Source of the DNA: Paracoccus sp. Z118
GTDB lineage: Bacteria > Pseudomonadota > Alphaproteobacteria > Rhodobacterales > Rhodobacteraceae
Direction of reading: 5' to 3'
Assembly: GCF_019061185.1 (NCBI RefSeq)
Contig: NZ_JAHQZU010000009.1
Coordinates: forward strand, 1-64,000
Length of the DNA stretch: 64,000 nt
Shown here: positions 26,765 to 34,620 of the stretch, piece by piece
Numbering within the stretch: the stretch's first letter is position 1
How the letters are laid out: each line of letters begins with the position of its first letter
Program-made: the position numbers and the translations under genes
The notes under the pieces: model-generated
Told to the model about the DNA's origin: nothing
Seen by the model: the letters and a program-made list of their open reading frames with translations, nothing else
The model's database searches: none

Positions 26765-28108
26765 ATGACGTCCTTGACAGACAAGCCCCCTCTGGAAGCG
26801 CCTACCGGGCGTTCGATCGCGATCATGGCGGGTATCGTCGTGGCTACGGGCTTCCTGTTCAACTTCGTCGTGCGGGGCGTGGTGGACACCTTCATGGTGT
26901 TCATCCTGCCGCTCGAGGCCGAGTTCGCGTGGAGCCGCTCGACCCTGACCGGCGTCTATTCGGCCTATCTGATCGTCGCGGGGCTGGCCTCGCCCCTCTC
27001 CGGCACGTTGGTCGATCGTTGGGGGCCGCGCTGGACCTACGCGCTCGGCCTCGTCGTGCTTGCCTGCGGCATGGGCGCCGCGTCGATGGCGAACGCGCTG
27101 TGGCAGATCTACCTGTTTCACGGCGTGTTCGGCGGCATCGCCGCGGCGTGTCTGGGCATCGTGCCGGCGGCGGCCCTGATCGGGCGCTGGTTCGACCGCA
27201 AGCTGAGCGTTGCGGTGGCCTTCGCCTATGCGGGCTTCGGCTCGGGCATTCTCGTCATCGTGCCGCTGACGCAGGGGCTGATCGACGGCGACGGCTGGCG
27301 GTCCGCCTATCGCACGCTGTCGATCCTGCTGCTGAGCCTCCTGCCGGTCCTCATGCTGCTTCCGTGGGAGCGGATCGCCCGCGGCAACCCGGCGCTGATG
27401 GCGGCGCGCCGCGTGCCGGATCAGGCGGCGGCGGGCTCATCCGCTGCCCCGACAGGGGCGGGGGCGCGGGGCTGGAGCATCGGAACGGCGGCCCGCACGC
27501 CCGAATTCTGGCTGCTGGTCCAGTGCTTCTTCTTCACTGCCTGCTCCACCTACAGCGTCGTCGTGCAGACCATCAGCTTCCTCGTGGACGAGGGATATCC
27601 CGCCATCGAGGCCGCGTTCGCCTTCGGGGCCTCGGGCATGCTGTCTATCGTGGGCGTGCTCGGCTCCGGCTGGCTCGCGGCCCGCAAGGGCTTTCGCTAC
27701 ACGGTCACGCTGTCCTTCACGGCGACGCTCATCGGCATCCTCGCCCTGCTGAGCTTTTCCTTCGTGCCGGCCGGTTGGCTGGTGCTGGTCTATGTCCTCG
27801 CCTTCGGCGTCAGCCAGGGCGCGCGCGGGCCGGTCATCTCCACCCTGTCCACCCGCATCTTCGCGCGCGGGCAGGTGGGTGCGATCTTCGGCGTGATCTT
27901 CATGACGATGTCGTTCGGCTCGGCGCTCGGGGCGTGGATCACCGGGTTCCTGCACGATCTGACGGGCGACTACCGCGCCGCCTTCCTGTTCTCGGCGGCG
28001 AGCGTCGTGGGCGCGGTGTCGCCGTTCTGGTATTCATCGCGGCTCAGGAACCCGGCGCCTCTGCCCTGGCCTCCGGCGCCGCTTCCGCAAAGGGAGAATG
28101 ACTCATGA
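26765..28108 (+). CDS. Major facilitator superfamily transporter (monocarboxylate/oxalate-type)
   Basis: 447 residues, twelve hydrophobic helices with a central loop about residues 205-240. The MFS motif A is visible after helix 2 as GTLVDRWGPRW and again in weaker form in the second half (GSGWLAARKG). The general look is of the OFA/MCT group that moves carboxylates. It follows the TRAP set by 61 bases and its end overlaps the next gene by four bases. Substrate unknown; uptake or efflux of a related acid is plausible. Ribosome site is weak. Confidence 0.83.
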   Translation: MTSLTDKPPLEAPTGRSIAIMAGIVVATGFLFNFVVRGVVDTFMVFILPLEAEFAWSRSTLTGVYSAYLIVAGLASPLSGTLVDRWGPRWTYALGLVVLACGMGAASMANALWQIYLFHGVFGGIAAACLGIVPAAALIGRWFDRKLSVAVAFAYAGFGSGILVIVPLTQGLIDGDGWRSAYRTLSILLLSLLPVLMLLPWERIARGNPALMAARRVPDQAAAGSSAAPTGAGARGWSIGTAARTPEFWLLVQCFFFTACSTYSVVVQTISFLVDEGYPAIEAAFAFGASGMLSIVGVLGSGWLAARKGFRYTVTLSFTATLIGILALLSFSFVPAGWLVLVYVLAFGVSQGARGPVISTLSTRIFARGQVGAIFGVIFMTMSFGSALGAWITGFLHDLTGDYRAAFLFSAASVVGAVSPFWYSSRLRNPAPLPWPPAPLPQRENDS

Positions 28109-28578
28109 AGCTGCTCGGCGAAGGCTTTCACTGGGACGAACTGACGGTCGGCGACCGCTTCCGCACCTTCGGGCGCACCATCACCGAAACCGATATCGTG
28201 AACTTCGTGTCCTCCGTCGGGATGCTGGAGGCGCTGTTCCTGGATGCGGAATATCGCGCCGCCCATTCGGCGATCGGCGGCAGACCTGCGCCCGCGGCCC
28301 TCGTCTATGCCATCGCCGAAGGCATGGTCCTGAATGCCACGGGGCAGGGCACGGGGCTGGCCTTCCTGCATATGGAGCTGAACGTCGAGGGCCCGGTGAT
28401 GCAGGGCGACACGATCCATGTCGAGATCGAGGTGACCGAGGTGCGCCCCGCCAGGAAGAACAACCGCGGGCTGGTGCGGACGAGGAACAGCGTCGTCAAC
28501 CAGCGGGGAGAGACCGTCATCACCTACACGCCGCTTCGCCTGATGGCCGGCAGCGCCGGGGCGGATGGCGCGGCATGA
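28105..28578 (+). CDS. MaoC-family dehydratase
   Basis: 157 residues, single hot-dog domain of the MaoC group. It opens with a GEGFHWDELTVGDRFRTFGRTITETD segment whose TITETDIVNF part is typical, and VEGPVMQGDTIHVEIEV marks the long strand. The catalytic motif is less standard than in the MaoC at 22313: the SSVGMLEALFLD region has no clear Asp/His pair, so activity is uncertain. It overlaps its neighbours by four bases on both sides and is clearly co-translated. Confidence 0.78.
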   Translation: MKLLGEGFHWDELTVGDRFRTFGRTITETDIVNFVSSVGMLEALFLDAEYRAAHSAIGGRPAPAALVYAIAEGMVLNATGQGTGLAFLHMELNVEGPVMQGDTIHVEIEVTEVRPARKNNRGLVRTRNSVVNQRGETVITYTPLRLMAGSAGADGAA

Positions 28579-29336
28579 GGGGGGCCACCGAAACCGTGCT
28601 GGACGCGATCACCGGGCGCCGCTCGATCCGGGCCTTCCTGCCGACGCCGGTCGAGCGCGCAACGGTGGAGCGCATCCTTGCCGCGGGGGCCCGCGCCCCG
28701 TCGGGCAGCAATATCCAGCCGTGGCAGGCGGTGGTGCTGACCGGCACCGCATTGAAGCAGTTCACCGACCACCTGACCGCCCACGCGCTCGCCGGGGCGC
28801 CCGGCGAGAAGGAGTATGCCTATTATCCGCGGCACTGGCGCGAGCCCTATCTGGCCCGGCGGCGCAAGGTGGGATGGGATCTCTACGGCGCGCTGGGGAT
28901 CGGCAGGGGCGACCACGAGGCCACCGCCCGGCAGCACGCCCGCAACTACGCGTTCTTCGATGCGCCGGTGGGCATGATCTTCACGATGGACCGCGACATG
29001 GAGATCGGCAGCTGGCTCGATCTCGGCATGTTCCTGCAGAATATCATGATCGCCGCGCGGACGTTCGGCCTTGACACCTGCCCGCAGGCGGCTTTCGCCC
29101 ACTACGCCCCGACGGTCGCGCGGCTGCTGGACATCCCCGAGGGGCGGCAGGTCATCGTCGGCATGGCGCTGGGTCACGCCGACAGGGCCGCGCCGGAGAA
29201 CGGCTTTGCGACCGAGCGTGAGACGGTCGCCTCCTTCACGCGCTTCGTCGAGACCTTGCCGCAGGCGGGCGATGCGGGCCGCGAGAGGGTCGATCAGGTC
29301 GCTGGCTCCGCGGCCGACATGGCGATGAACGGATGA
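28575..29336 (+). CDS. Nitroreductase-family flavoprotein
   Basis: 253 residues. The FMN-binding start RRSIRAFLPTPVERATVERIL and ARAPSGSNIQPWQAVV are typical of nitroreductases, as is GLDTCPQAAFAHYAPTV with the C-terminal VGMALGHAD. Members use NAD(P)H to reduce nitro groups, quinones or enones. ATG 28575 overlaps the preceding stop. Placement in the acyl-CoA operon suggests reduction of an activated double bond, but this is not shown by sequence. Confidence 0.87.
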   Translation: MRGATETVLDAITGRRSIRAFLPTPVERATVERILAAGARAPSGSNIQPWQAVVLTGTALKQFTDHLTAHALAGAPGEKEYAYYPRHWREPYLARRRKVGWDLYGALGIGRGDHEATARQHARNYAFFDAPVGMIFTMDRDMEIGSWLDLGMFLQNIMIAARTFGLDTCPQAAFAHYAPTVARLLDIPEGRQVIVGMALGHADRAAPENGFATERETVASFTRFVETLPQAGDAGRERVDQVAGSAADMAMNG

Positions 29337-29572
29337 TCGAAATCGGCGATGACACGGCGGCGCGTCGCCATCTGCGCCACCAGCGCGGCCGGAAAGCCTG
29401 CTTCGAGGCTGGGCTCAGCGGGGCGCGGGCGATGGGACCGCGTTGTGAGAGTGGATATCCGCAGACGCACGCGCGATCATCCCGCGTCAAAGGGAGGCTC
29501 GGCATGGCGCAGGACATCTTTGTCACGGTCAGTGGCCCTGTGGCTTCGATTCACGCGGAGGATCGCGCCTGA
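29333..29572 (+). CDS. Doubtful small ORF between nitroreductase and ligase genes
   Basis: 79 codons, with its ATG overlapping the preceding stop and its TGA overlapping the next ATG. Residue composition (many Arg, His, Gly and Cys, no clear domain) and lower third-position GC than its neighbours argue against a conserved protein. An alternative start at 29504 would leave a 22-residue peptide. The region also carries the GGAGG-type site for the ligase gene. It may be a decayed gene or non-coding spacer of 235 bases. Confidence 0.2.
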   Translation: MIEIGDDTAARRHLRHQRGRKACFEAGLSGARAMGPRCESGYPQTHARSSRVKGRLGMAQDIFVTVSGPVASIHAEDRA

Positions 29573-31095
29573 TGAACATCGCGCAGTGGCTTTATCAGTC
29601 CGCTCTGGCGCGGCCTTCGGCGCCGGCGATCAAGGTCGGAGAGGGGGTCTTCTGCGACTACGCCACGCTCGCCCGCCGGGCCGAGGCGCTGTCGCGGCAT
29701 CTGGCCGGCCGCGGCGTGGGGGCGGGCGACCGGGTCGCGCTGTTCGCCGCGAACTGCGCGGAGTATCTGGAAATCCTGCATGCCTGCTGGTGGATCGGCG
29801 CGACGGTGGTGCCGGTGAACTACAAGCTGCACCCGCGCGAGGCCGCGTGGATACTTGAGGACTGCGCCGCCCGCGTGATCCTCACCCGCAGCGGCGAGAT
29901 GGCGGATGCGGGGCTGCTGCCCGAGGGCTGCGCCGAAATCGCCATCGACTCGGAGGCCTATCGCGTGGCGGCCCGGCCCGGCGCGGACCTCACGCGCCCG
30001 CCGTCGCTGCAAGGCGACGCGGTGGCATGGCTCTTCTACACTTCCGGCACGACCGGGCGGCCCAAGGGGGTGATGCTCAGCCACGCAAACCTGATGGCGA
30101 TGAGCTTTTCCTATGCGATGGACGTGGACCGGATCGAACCGGGCGATCACAGCCTCTACGCCGCGCCGATGTCGCATGGTGCGGGGCTTTACGCGCTGCC
30201 CTATATCCGCGCAGGCGCCGCCCATGTGATCCCGGTGTCCGGCGGGTTCGACCCGGCCGAGATCATCGGGCTGGCGGGCAGTCTGGGTGGCCTCTGCTTC
30301 TTCGCCGCACCGACCATGGTCAAGCGGCTGGTGACGGCGGCGAAGGCGGCCGGGTTCGCGGGCGAGGGGATCAAGTCCATCGTCTATGGCGGCGGCCCGA
30401 TGTATGGCGCCGATCTCGACGAGGCGCTGGCGCAGTTCGGCCCCCGCTTCATCCAGATCTACGGCCAGGGCGAGACGCCGATGACCATCTCGGTCCTGCC
30501 GCGCGATCTTGTCGCGGATCGCAGCCACCCGGACTGGCGCGCCCGGCGCGATTCCGTAGGCTTCGCGCAGGCCCCGGTCGAGGTCGAGATCAGGGGCGCC
30601 GATGGCGCCCGCCTGCCGCCCGGCGAGACGGGCGAGATCATGGTGCGCGGCGCGACCGTCATGCTGGGCTACTGGAACCGCCCCGAGGCCACGGCCGAGA
30701 CCATCGTGGATGGCTGGCTGCGCACCGGCGATCTGGGCCGCATGGACGCCGACGGGTTCCTGACGCTGACCGACCGCTCCAAGGACGTCATCATCTCGGG
30801 CGGCACCAACATCTACCCGCGCGAGGTCGAGGAGGCGCTGCTGCTGCACCCCGAGGTCCACGAGGTCTCGGTGATCGGCACCCCCGACCCCGACTGGGGC
30901 GAAAGCGTCGTCGCCTTCGTCGTCACCGTGCCCGGCAGGGACTGCGACGCCGCCACGCTGGACGGCTGGTGCCGAACCCAGATCGCCGCCTTCAAGCGTC
31001 CCAAACGCTACATCTTCACCGACGCGCTGCCCAAGAACAGCTATGGCAAGGTGCTGAAGACCGAACTGCGCGAGCGGGCAGGCACCGAAGTTTGA
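29572..31095 (+). CDS. Acyl-CoA synthetase (AMP-forming)
   Basis: 507 residues of the ANL superfamily. The nucleotide motif is LFYTSGTTGRPKGVMLSH, the hinge is LTDRSKDVIISGGTNIYPRE, and the catalytic lysine is in NSYGKVLKTEL near the C-terminus. It activates a carboxylic acid with ATP and CoA. Ribosome site GGAGGATC lies before ATG 29572. It closes the acyl-CoA catabolic run and is followed by the PQQ genes after 95 bases. The substrate is not predictable; medium or branched acids fit the neighbourhood. Confidence 0.88.
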   Translation: MNIAQWLYQSALARPSAPAIKVGEGVFCDYATLARRAEALSRHLAGRGVGAGDRVALFAANCAEYLEILHACWWIGATVVPVNYKLHPREAAWILEDCAARVILTRSGEMADAGLLPEGCAEIAIDSEAYRVAARPGADLTRPPSLQGDAVAWLFYTSGTTGRPKGVMLSHANLMAMSFSYAMDVDRIEPGDHSLYAAPMSHGAGLYALPYIRAGAAHVIPVSGGFDPAEIIGLAGSLGGLCFFAAPTMVKRLVTAAKAAGFAGEGIKSIVYGGGPMYGADLDEALAQFGPRFIQIYGQGETPMTISVLPRDLVADRSHPDWRARRDSVGFAQAPVEVEIRGADGARLPPGETGEIMVRGATVMLGYWNRPEATAETIVDGWLRTGDLGRMDADGFLTLTDRSKDVIISGGTNIYPREVEEALLLHPEVHEVSVIGTPDPDWGESVVAFVVTVPGRDCDAATLDGWCRTQIAAFKRPKRYIFTDALPKNSYGKVLKTELRERAGTEV

Positions 31096-31190
31096 ACCCG
31101 CCGTGAGGGGATCGCCTTTGGTATGGGTTGACTTGGGGCGCCATGGCCGCAACGCTCAAGGCTCATGCCAACTTGTGAGGAGGTAATCGC

Positions 31191-31292
31191 ATGACCTGGT
31201 CGAAGCCCAAGGCGGTCGAAGTGAAGTGCGGGATGGAAATCAACATGTATGGTCCCGCCGAGGATGATCGCGACGCCCGCGACGTTCTCTGA
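31191..31292 (+). CDS. pqqA: PQQ precursor peptide PqqA
   Basis: 33 codons, TGA at 31290-31292. The peptide begins MTWSKPKAVEVKCGMEINMY and carries the glutamate and tyrosine (E16 and Y20, spacing E-x3-Y) that PqqE cross-links to form PQQ. A GGAGG site at 31179-31183 precedes ATG 31191. It directly precedes pqqB. The acidic/arginine tail after Y20 makes it a few residues longer than the common 22-29 residue forms. A TTGACT at 31128-31133 may be its -35 box. Confidence 0.93.
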   Translation: MTWSKPKAVEVKCGMEINMYGPAEDDRDARDVL

Positions 31293-31304
31293 CCGTCCGC
31301 AGGG

Positions 31305-32186
31305 ATGAAACTCACGATACTTGGGGCAGCCGCCGGTGGGGGGCTGCCCCAATGGAATTGCGGTTGCGCGAACTGCGACGACGCGCGCGCCGGCCGGATC
31401 GCGCGGATGACGCAGTCCTCGGTCGCCGTATCGGTCGCGGGCGAGCGTGTGATCCTGAACGCCTCGCCCGACATCCGCGCGCAGCTTGACGCATGCGGCC
31501 TGCACCCGGCGGGCCTGCGCGGCAGCCCGGCCGCATCCGTGGTGCTGACCAACGGCGACGTGGATCACGTCGCGGGCCTCCTGAGCCTGCGCGAAAGCTC
31601 GCCTTTCACCGTCCACGCGACGTCGGCGACGCTGGACATCCTGCGCCAGCCGATCTTCCGCGTCCTGAACCCCGACCATGTGAGCCAGTCGCCGATCGCA
31701 CTGGACCAGCCGTTCCAGCCGGTGCCGGGGCTGACCGTCACGCCCTTCGCCGTGCCCGGCAAAGTCGCGCTGTATCTGGAGGAGGGCGAGCCCGACACGG
31801 CGCTGATGGGCGAGCAGACAGTGGGCCTGAAGCTGGAGGCGGATGGCCGCACGGCCTTCTACATCCCCGGCTGCGCGGCCGTGACCGGCGATCTGCTGGC
31901 GCGGCTGGACAGGGCCGATCTGCTGATGTTCGACGGCACCGTCTGGGCGAATGACGAGATGGCCCGCACCGGCACCGGCGCCAAGACCGGCGCGCGCATG
32001 GGGCACATGGCGATGTCGGGGCCCGAGGGCAGCATCGCCTGCCTCGCCGGGCTGACGGGAACGCGGCGCGTCTTCGTCCATATCAACAACACCAACCCCG
32101 TGCTGCAACCCGGCTCGCCCGAACGGGCCGAGCTTGAGGCGGCGGGCTGGGAACTTGCCCATGACGGGATGGAGATGACCCTGTGA
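31305..32186 (+). CDS. pqqB: PQQ biosynthesis protein PqqB
   Basis: 293 residues, metallo-beta-lactamase fold. The start LGAAAGGGLPQWNCGCANC is the classic PqqB signature with zinc-binding cysteines, and TNGDVDHVAGLLSLRE carries the metal-binding aspartate/histidine region. PqqB is reported to hydroxylate the tyrosine of the processed PqqA peptide. ATG 31305 lies 12 bases after pqqA and its end overlaps pqqC by four bases. A strong hairpin occupies codons 6-16. Confidence 0.95.
   Translation: MKLTILGAAAGGGLPQWNCGCANCDDARAGRIARMTQSSVAVSVAGERVILNASPDIRAQLDACGLHPAGLRGSPAASVVLTNGDVDHVAGLLSLRESSPFTVHATSATLDILRQPIFRVLNPDHVSQSPIALDQPFQPVPGLTVTPFAVPGKVALYLEEGEPDTALMGEQTVGLKLEADGRTAFYIPGCAAVTGDLLARLDRADLLMFDGTVWANDEMARTGTGAKTGARMGHMAMSGPEGSIACLAGLTGTRRVFVHINNTNPVLQPGSPERAELEAAGWELAHDGMEMTL
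31321..31352 (+). promoter_or_regulatory. 11-bp perfect hairpin at the start of pqqB
   Basis: TTGGGGCAGCC (31321-31331) pairs exactly with GGCTGCCCCAA (31342-31352); the loop is ten bases. It sits 29 bases after the pqqA stop and inside conserved pqqB codons. It could limit read-through or translation into pqqB, or protect the 3' end of a short pqqA message, raising PqqA over the enzymes. No T-run follows. Confidence 0.65.
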
Positions 32187-32938
32187 ACGACCTCACCCCC
32201 AACCGTTCCGCCTTCGAGGCGCGGCTGCGCCAGATCGGCGTCGAGCGCTATCACGACAAGCACCCGTTCCACGCCCTGCTGCATTCCGGCGGTTGCACCA
32301 TCGATCAGGTCCGGGCCTGGGTCATCAACCGCTATTATTACCAGTCCCGCATCCCGATGAAGGATGCGGCCTTCATAAGCCGCGTCGAGGACCCGGCGCT
32401 GCGCCGCGCGTGGCGCTCGCGCATCGAGGATCATGACGGCACCGAGGGCCAGCCCGGCGGCATCTGGCGCTGGCTGCGGTTGGCCGAAGGGGTGGGGCTC
32501 GACCCGGACTACGTCGCCTCGACGCGCGGCGTCCTGCCCGCGACGCGCTTCGCGGTGGATGCCTATGTCCGCTATGTCCGCGAACAGCCGCTGCTGGCGG
32601 CGGTGGCCTCGTCGCTGACGGAGCTTTTCGCCCCCGCGATCCACGAGCAGCGCATCGCCGGGCTGCTGGCGCATTACGATTTCGCCAACCCGCAGACGAT
32701 CAGCTATTTCCAGCACCGCCTGACCGAGGCGCCCAAGGACGTCGCCTTCGGGCTCGGCTGGGTGCTGGACCACGCCCGGACCGCCGAGCAGCAGGACCAG
32801 GCGACCGCCGCGCTGATCTTCAAGACGGACGTGCTGTGGGCGCAGCTGGACGCGCTGCACTCGGCCTATGTCGCCCCCGGCCGCATCCCGCCGGGCGGCT
32901 GGCAGCCGGGCGAGGGGCTGCTGGAGCGCGCGCCATGA
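32183..32938 (+). CDS. pqqC: PQQ synthase PqqC
   Basis: 251 residues, heme-oxygenase-like helical fold. Conserved family stretches YHDKHPFHALLHSG, VINRYYYQSRIPMKDAAFI and SLTELFAPAIHEQRI are present; the histidines and tyrosines in these line the active site. PqqC catalyses the final eight-electron oxidation and ring closure without a cofactor. ATG overlaps the pqqB stop and the end overlaps pqqD by four bases. Confidence 0.96.
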   Translation: MNDLTPNRSAFEARLRQIGVERYHDKHPFHALLHSGGCTIDQVRAWVINRYYYQSRIPMKDAAFISRVEDPALRRAWRSRIEDHDGTEGQPGGIWRWLRLAEGVGLDPDYVASTRGVLPATRFAVDAYVRYVREQPLLAAVASSLTELFAPAIHEQRIAGLLAHYDFANPQTISYFQHRLTEAPKDVAFGLGWVLDHARTAEQQDQATAALIFKTDVLWAQLDALHSAYVAPGRIPPGGWQPGEGLLERAP

Positions 32939-33207
32939 CCGGCGCGGACCGCCCCTTCCTGCCGCGCGGGGTGCGGCTGCATCACGACCGGGTGCGGGAT
33001 GTGCCGGTGCTGCTGGGGCCGGAAACCGCGCTGATGCTGGACCCGGTGGGTCAGGCGGTGCTGGCCGAGGTGGACGGGCAGCGCGATATCGCTACGATCA
33101 GCGCGGCGCTGGCCGAACGCTACGCGGCGCCCGTCGAGATGATCGAGGGCGACGTGATCGAGTTCCTGAACGACATGGCCCTGCGCCGGCTGGTGGAGGC
33201 GAGATGA
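32935..33207 (+). CDS. pqqD: PqqA-binding chaperone PqqD
   Basis: 90 residues, the usual PqqD size. It starts with FLPRGVRLHHDRVRDVPVLLGPE and has the typical LDPVGQAVLAEVDGQRDIATI and VIEFLNDMALRRLVE segments. PqqD is the peptide chaperone that delivers PqqA to the radical-SAM enzyme PqqE. It overlaps pqqC and pqqE by four bases each, so the three are translationally coupled. Confidence 0.93.
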   Translation: MTGADRPFLPRGVRLHHDRVRDVPVLLGPETALMLDPVGQAVLAEVDGQRDIATISAALAERYAAPVEMIEGDVIEFLNDMALRRLVEAR

Positions 33208-34334
33208 CCGCATTGAACCCCGTCTTGGCACCCGCCCAGCAGGTCAGGCCCCGGCCCGCACCGCCGCTGGCGCTGCTGGCCGAACTCACACATCGCTGCC
33301 CACTGTCCTGTCCCTATTGCTCGAACCCGCTGGAACTGACCGCCCGCAACGGCGAGCTGACGACCGAGCAATGGGCCGACGTCTTCCGGCAGGCGGCCGA
33401 TCTGGGCGTGCTGCAACTGCATCTGTCAGGCGGCGAGCCTGCCTCGCGTCCCGATCTGGTGCAGATCGTCGCGGCGGCCCGAGAGGCGGGGCTTTACACC
33501 AACCTCATCACCTCCGGGATCGGCTTGACGGGCAAGCGGCTGGATGAGCTGGACGCCGCCGGGCTCGACCATGTGCAGTTGTCCGTGCAGGGCGTGAATG
33601 CCGGGATCGCCGATCATGTCGGCGGCTACAAGGGCGGGTTCGACCGCAAGATGCTGGTCGCGGCCGAGATCGCGCGGGTCGGCTTTCCGCTGACCATCAA
33701 CGCCGTCATGCACCGGCACAACCTTCCCGATCTGCCCCGGACCATCGCGCTGGCGCATGAGCTCGGCGCCCGCCGGATCGAGATCGCCTGCGTCCAGTTC
33801 CAGGGCTGGGCGCTGAGGAACCGCGCCGCCCTGCAGCCCACGCGCGAGCAGGTGGACGAGGCCAAGCGCATCGTGGCATCGGCGCGGGCGGAATATGCGG
33901 GGAGGCTGGCCATCGACTTCGTGCCGCCCGATTACTTCGCGGATTTCCCAAAGGCCTGCATGAACGGCTGGGGCTCGACCGGGCTGAATGTCGTGCCCGA
34001 TGGCAAGGTGCTGCCCTGCCACGCCGCCGAGATCATTCCGGGGCTGGAGTTCCAGAACGTCCGGACGACGCCGCTGGCCGAGATCTGGAACGATGGCGCG
34101 GCCTTCAACGCCTTCCGCGGCACCGACTGGCTGCCCGAGCCGTGTCAGAGCTGCGATCGGCGCGACATCGACTTCGGCGGCTGCCGCTGTCAGGCGATGG
34201 CGATCGCGGGGGATGCGCGGGCGACCGATCCGGTCTGCCGCCACTCGCCCCACCGCGCCGCGCTGGACGCGATCATCGCGACCGAGACGGACGCGCCGCC
34301 GCCGGTCTTCGAATACCGCCGGATGCCGCGCTGA
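33204..34334 (+). CDS. pqqE: PqqA peptide cyclase PqqE (radical SAM)
   Basis: 376 residues. The radical-SAM cluster motif is C32-x3-C36-x2-C39 in CPLSCPYCSNP; the GGEP SAM motif follows. The C-terminal SPASM region contains CxxCD-type cysteines (CQSCDRRDIDFGGCRCQ) for auxiliary iron-sulfur clusters. PqqE joins E16 and Y20 of PqqA with a carbon-carbon bond. ATG overlaps pqqD. The gene ends the pqq operon and is convergent with fdsD, 30 bases away. Confidence 0.96.
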   Translation: MTALNPVLAPAQQVRPRPAPPLALLAELTHRCPLSCPYCSNPLELTARNGELTTEQWADVFRQAADLGVLQLHLSGGEPASRPDLVQIVAAAREAGLYTNLITSGIGLTGKRLDELDAAGLDHVQLSVQGVNAGIADHVGGYKGGFDRKMLVAAEIARVGFPLTINAVMHRHNLPDLPRTIALAHELGARRIEIACVQFQGWALRNRAALQPTREQVDEAKRIVASARAEYAGRLAIDFVPPDYFADFPKACMNGWGSTGLNVVPDGKVLPCHAAEIIPGLEFQNVRTTPLAEIWNDGAAFNAFRGTDWLPEPCQSCDRRDIDFGGCRCQAMAIAGDARATDPVCRHSPHRAALDAIIATETDAPPPVFEYRRMPR

Positions 34335-34364
34335 CGGTCAGGGCACGGCGCGCGCCCGCGGGGA

Positions 34365-34592
34365 TCAGACAGTAACGCGGGGCAGGCCCAGCCCGCCCGA
34401 GGCCGCCTCGACCGCAATCGCGTCCAGCCCAGAGCCATCCTTCAGCGCGATCTCCTGCAACTGACGGCGCATCCCCGGCGCCCAGAAATTGCGCAGATGC
34501 TCGGCCACCTTCGCGCTGGCGTCGCCGCCCGGCTGGGTGCGGAAGAACGCCGCGATCTGGTTGGCCATGCGGATCAGGTTTTCGTCGCTCAT
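34365..34592 (-). CDS. fdsD: Formate dehydrogenase subunit delta FdsD
   Basis: 75 residues beginning MSDENLIRMANQIAAFFRTQ, with the family stretch VAEHLRNFWAPGMRRQL. FdsD is a small subunit or assembly factor of soluble NAD-dependent formate dehydrogenase. It follows fdsA by 28 bases. The sulfurtransferase gene fdsC (fdhD), which normally lies between fdsA and fdsD, is absent here. Confidence 0.9.
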   Translation of the reverse strand: MSDENLIRMANQIAAFFRTQPGGDASAKVAEHLRNFWAPGMRRQLQEIALKDGSGLDAIAVEAASGGLGLPRVTV

Positions 34593-34620
34593 GTCGCGTC
34601 CTTCGTCATGCGCGGCGGCC

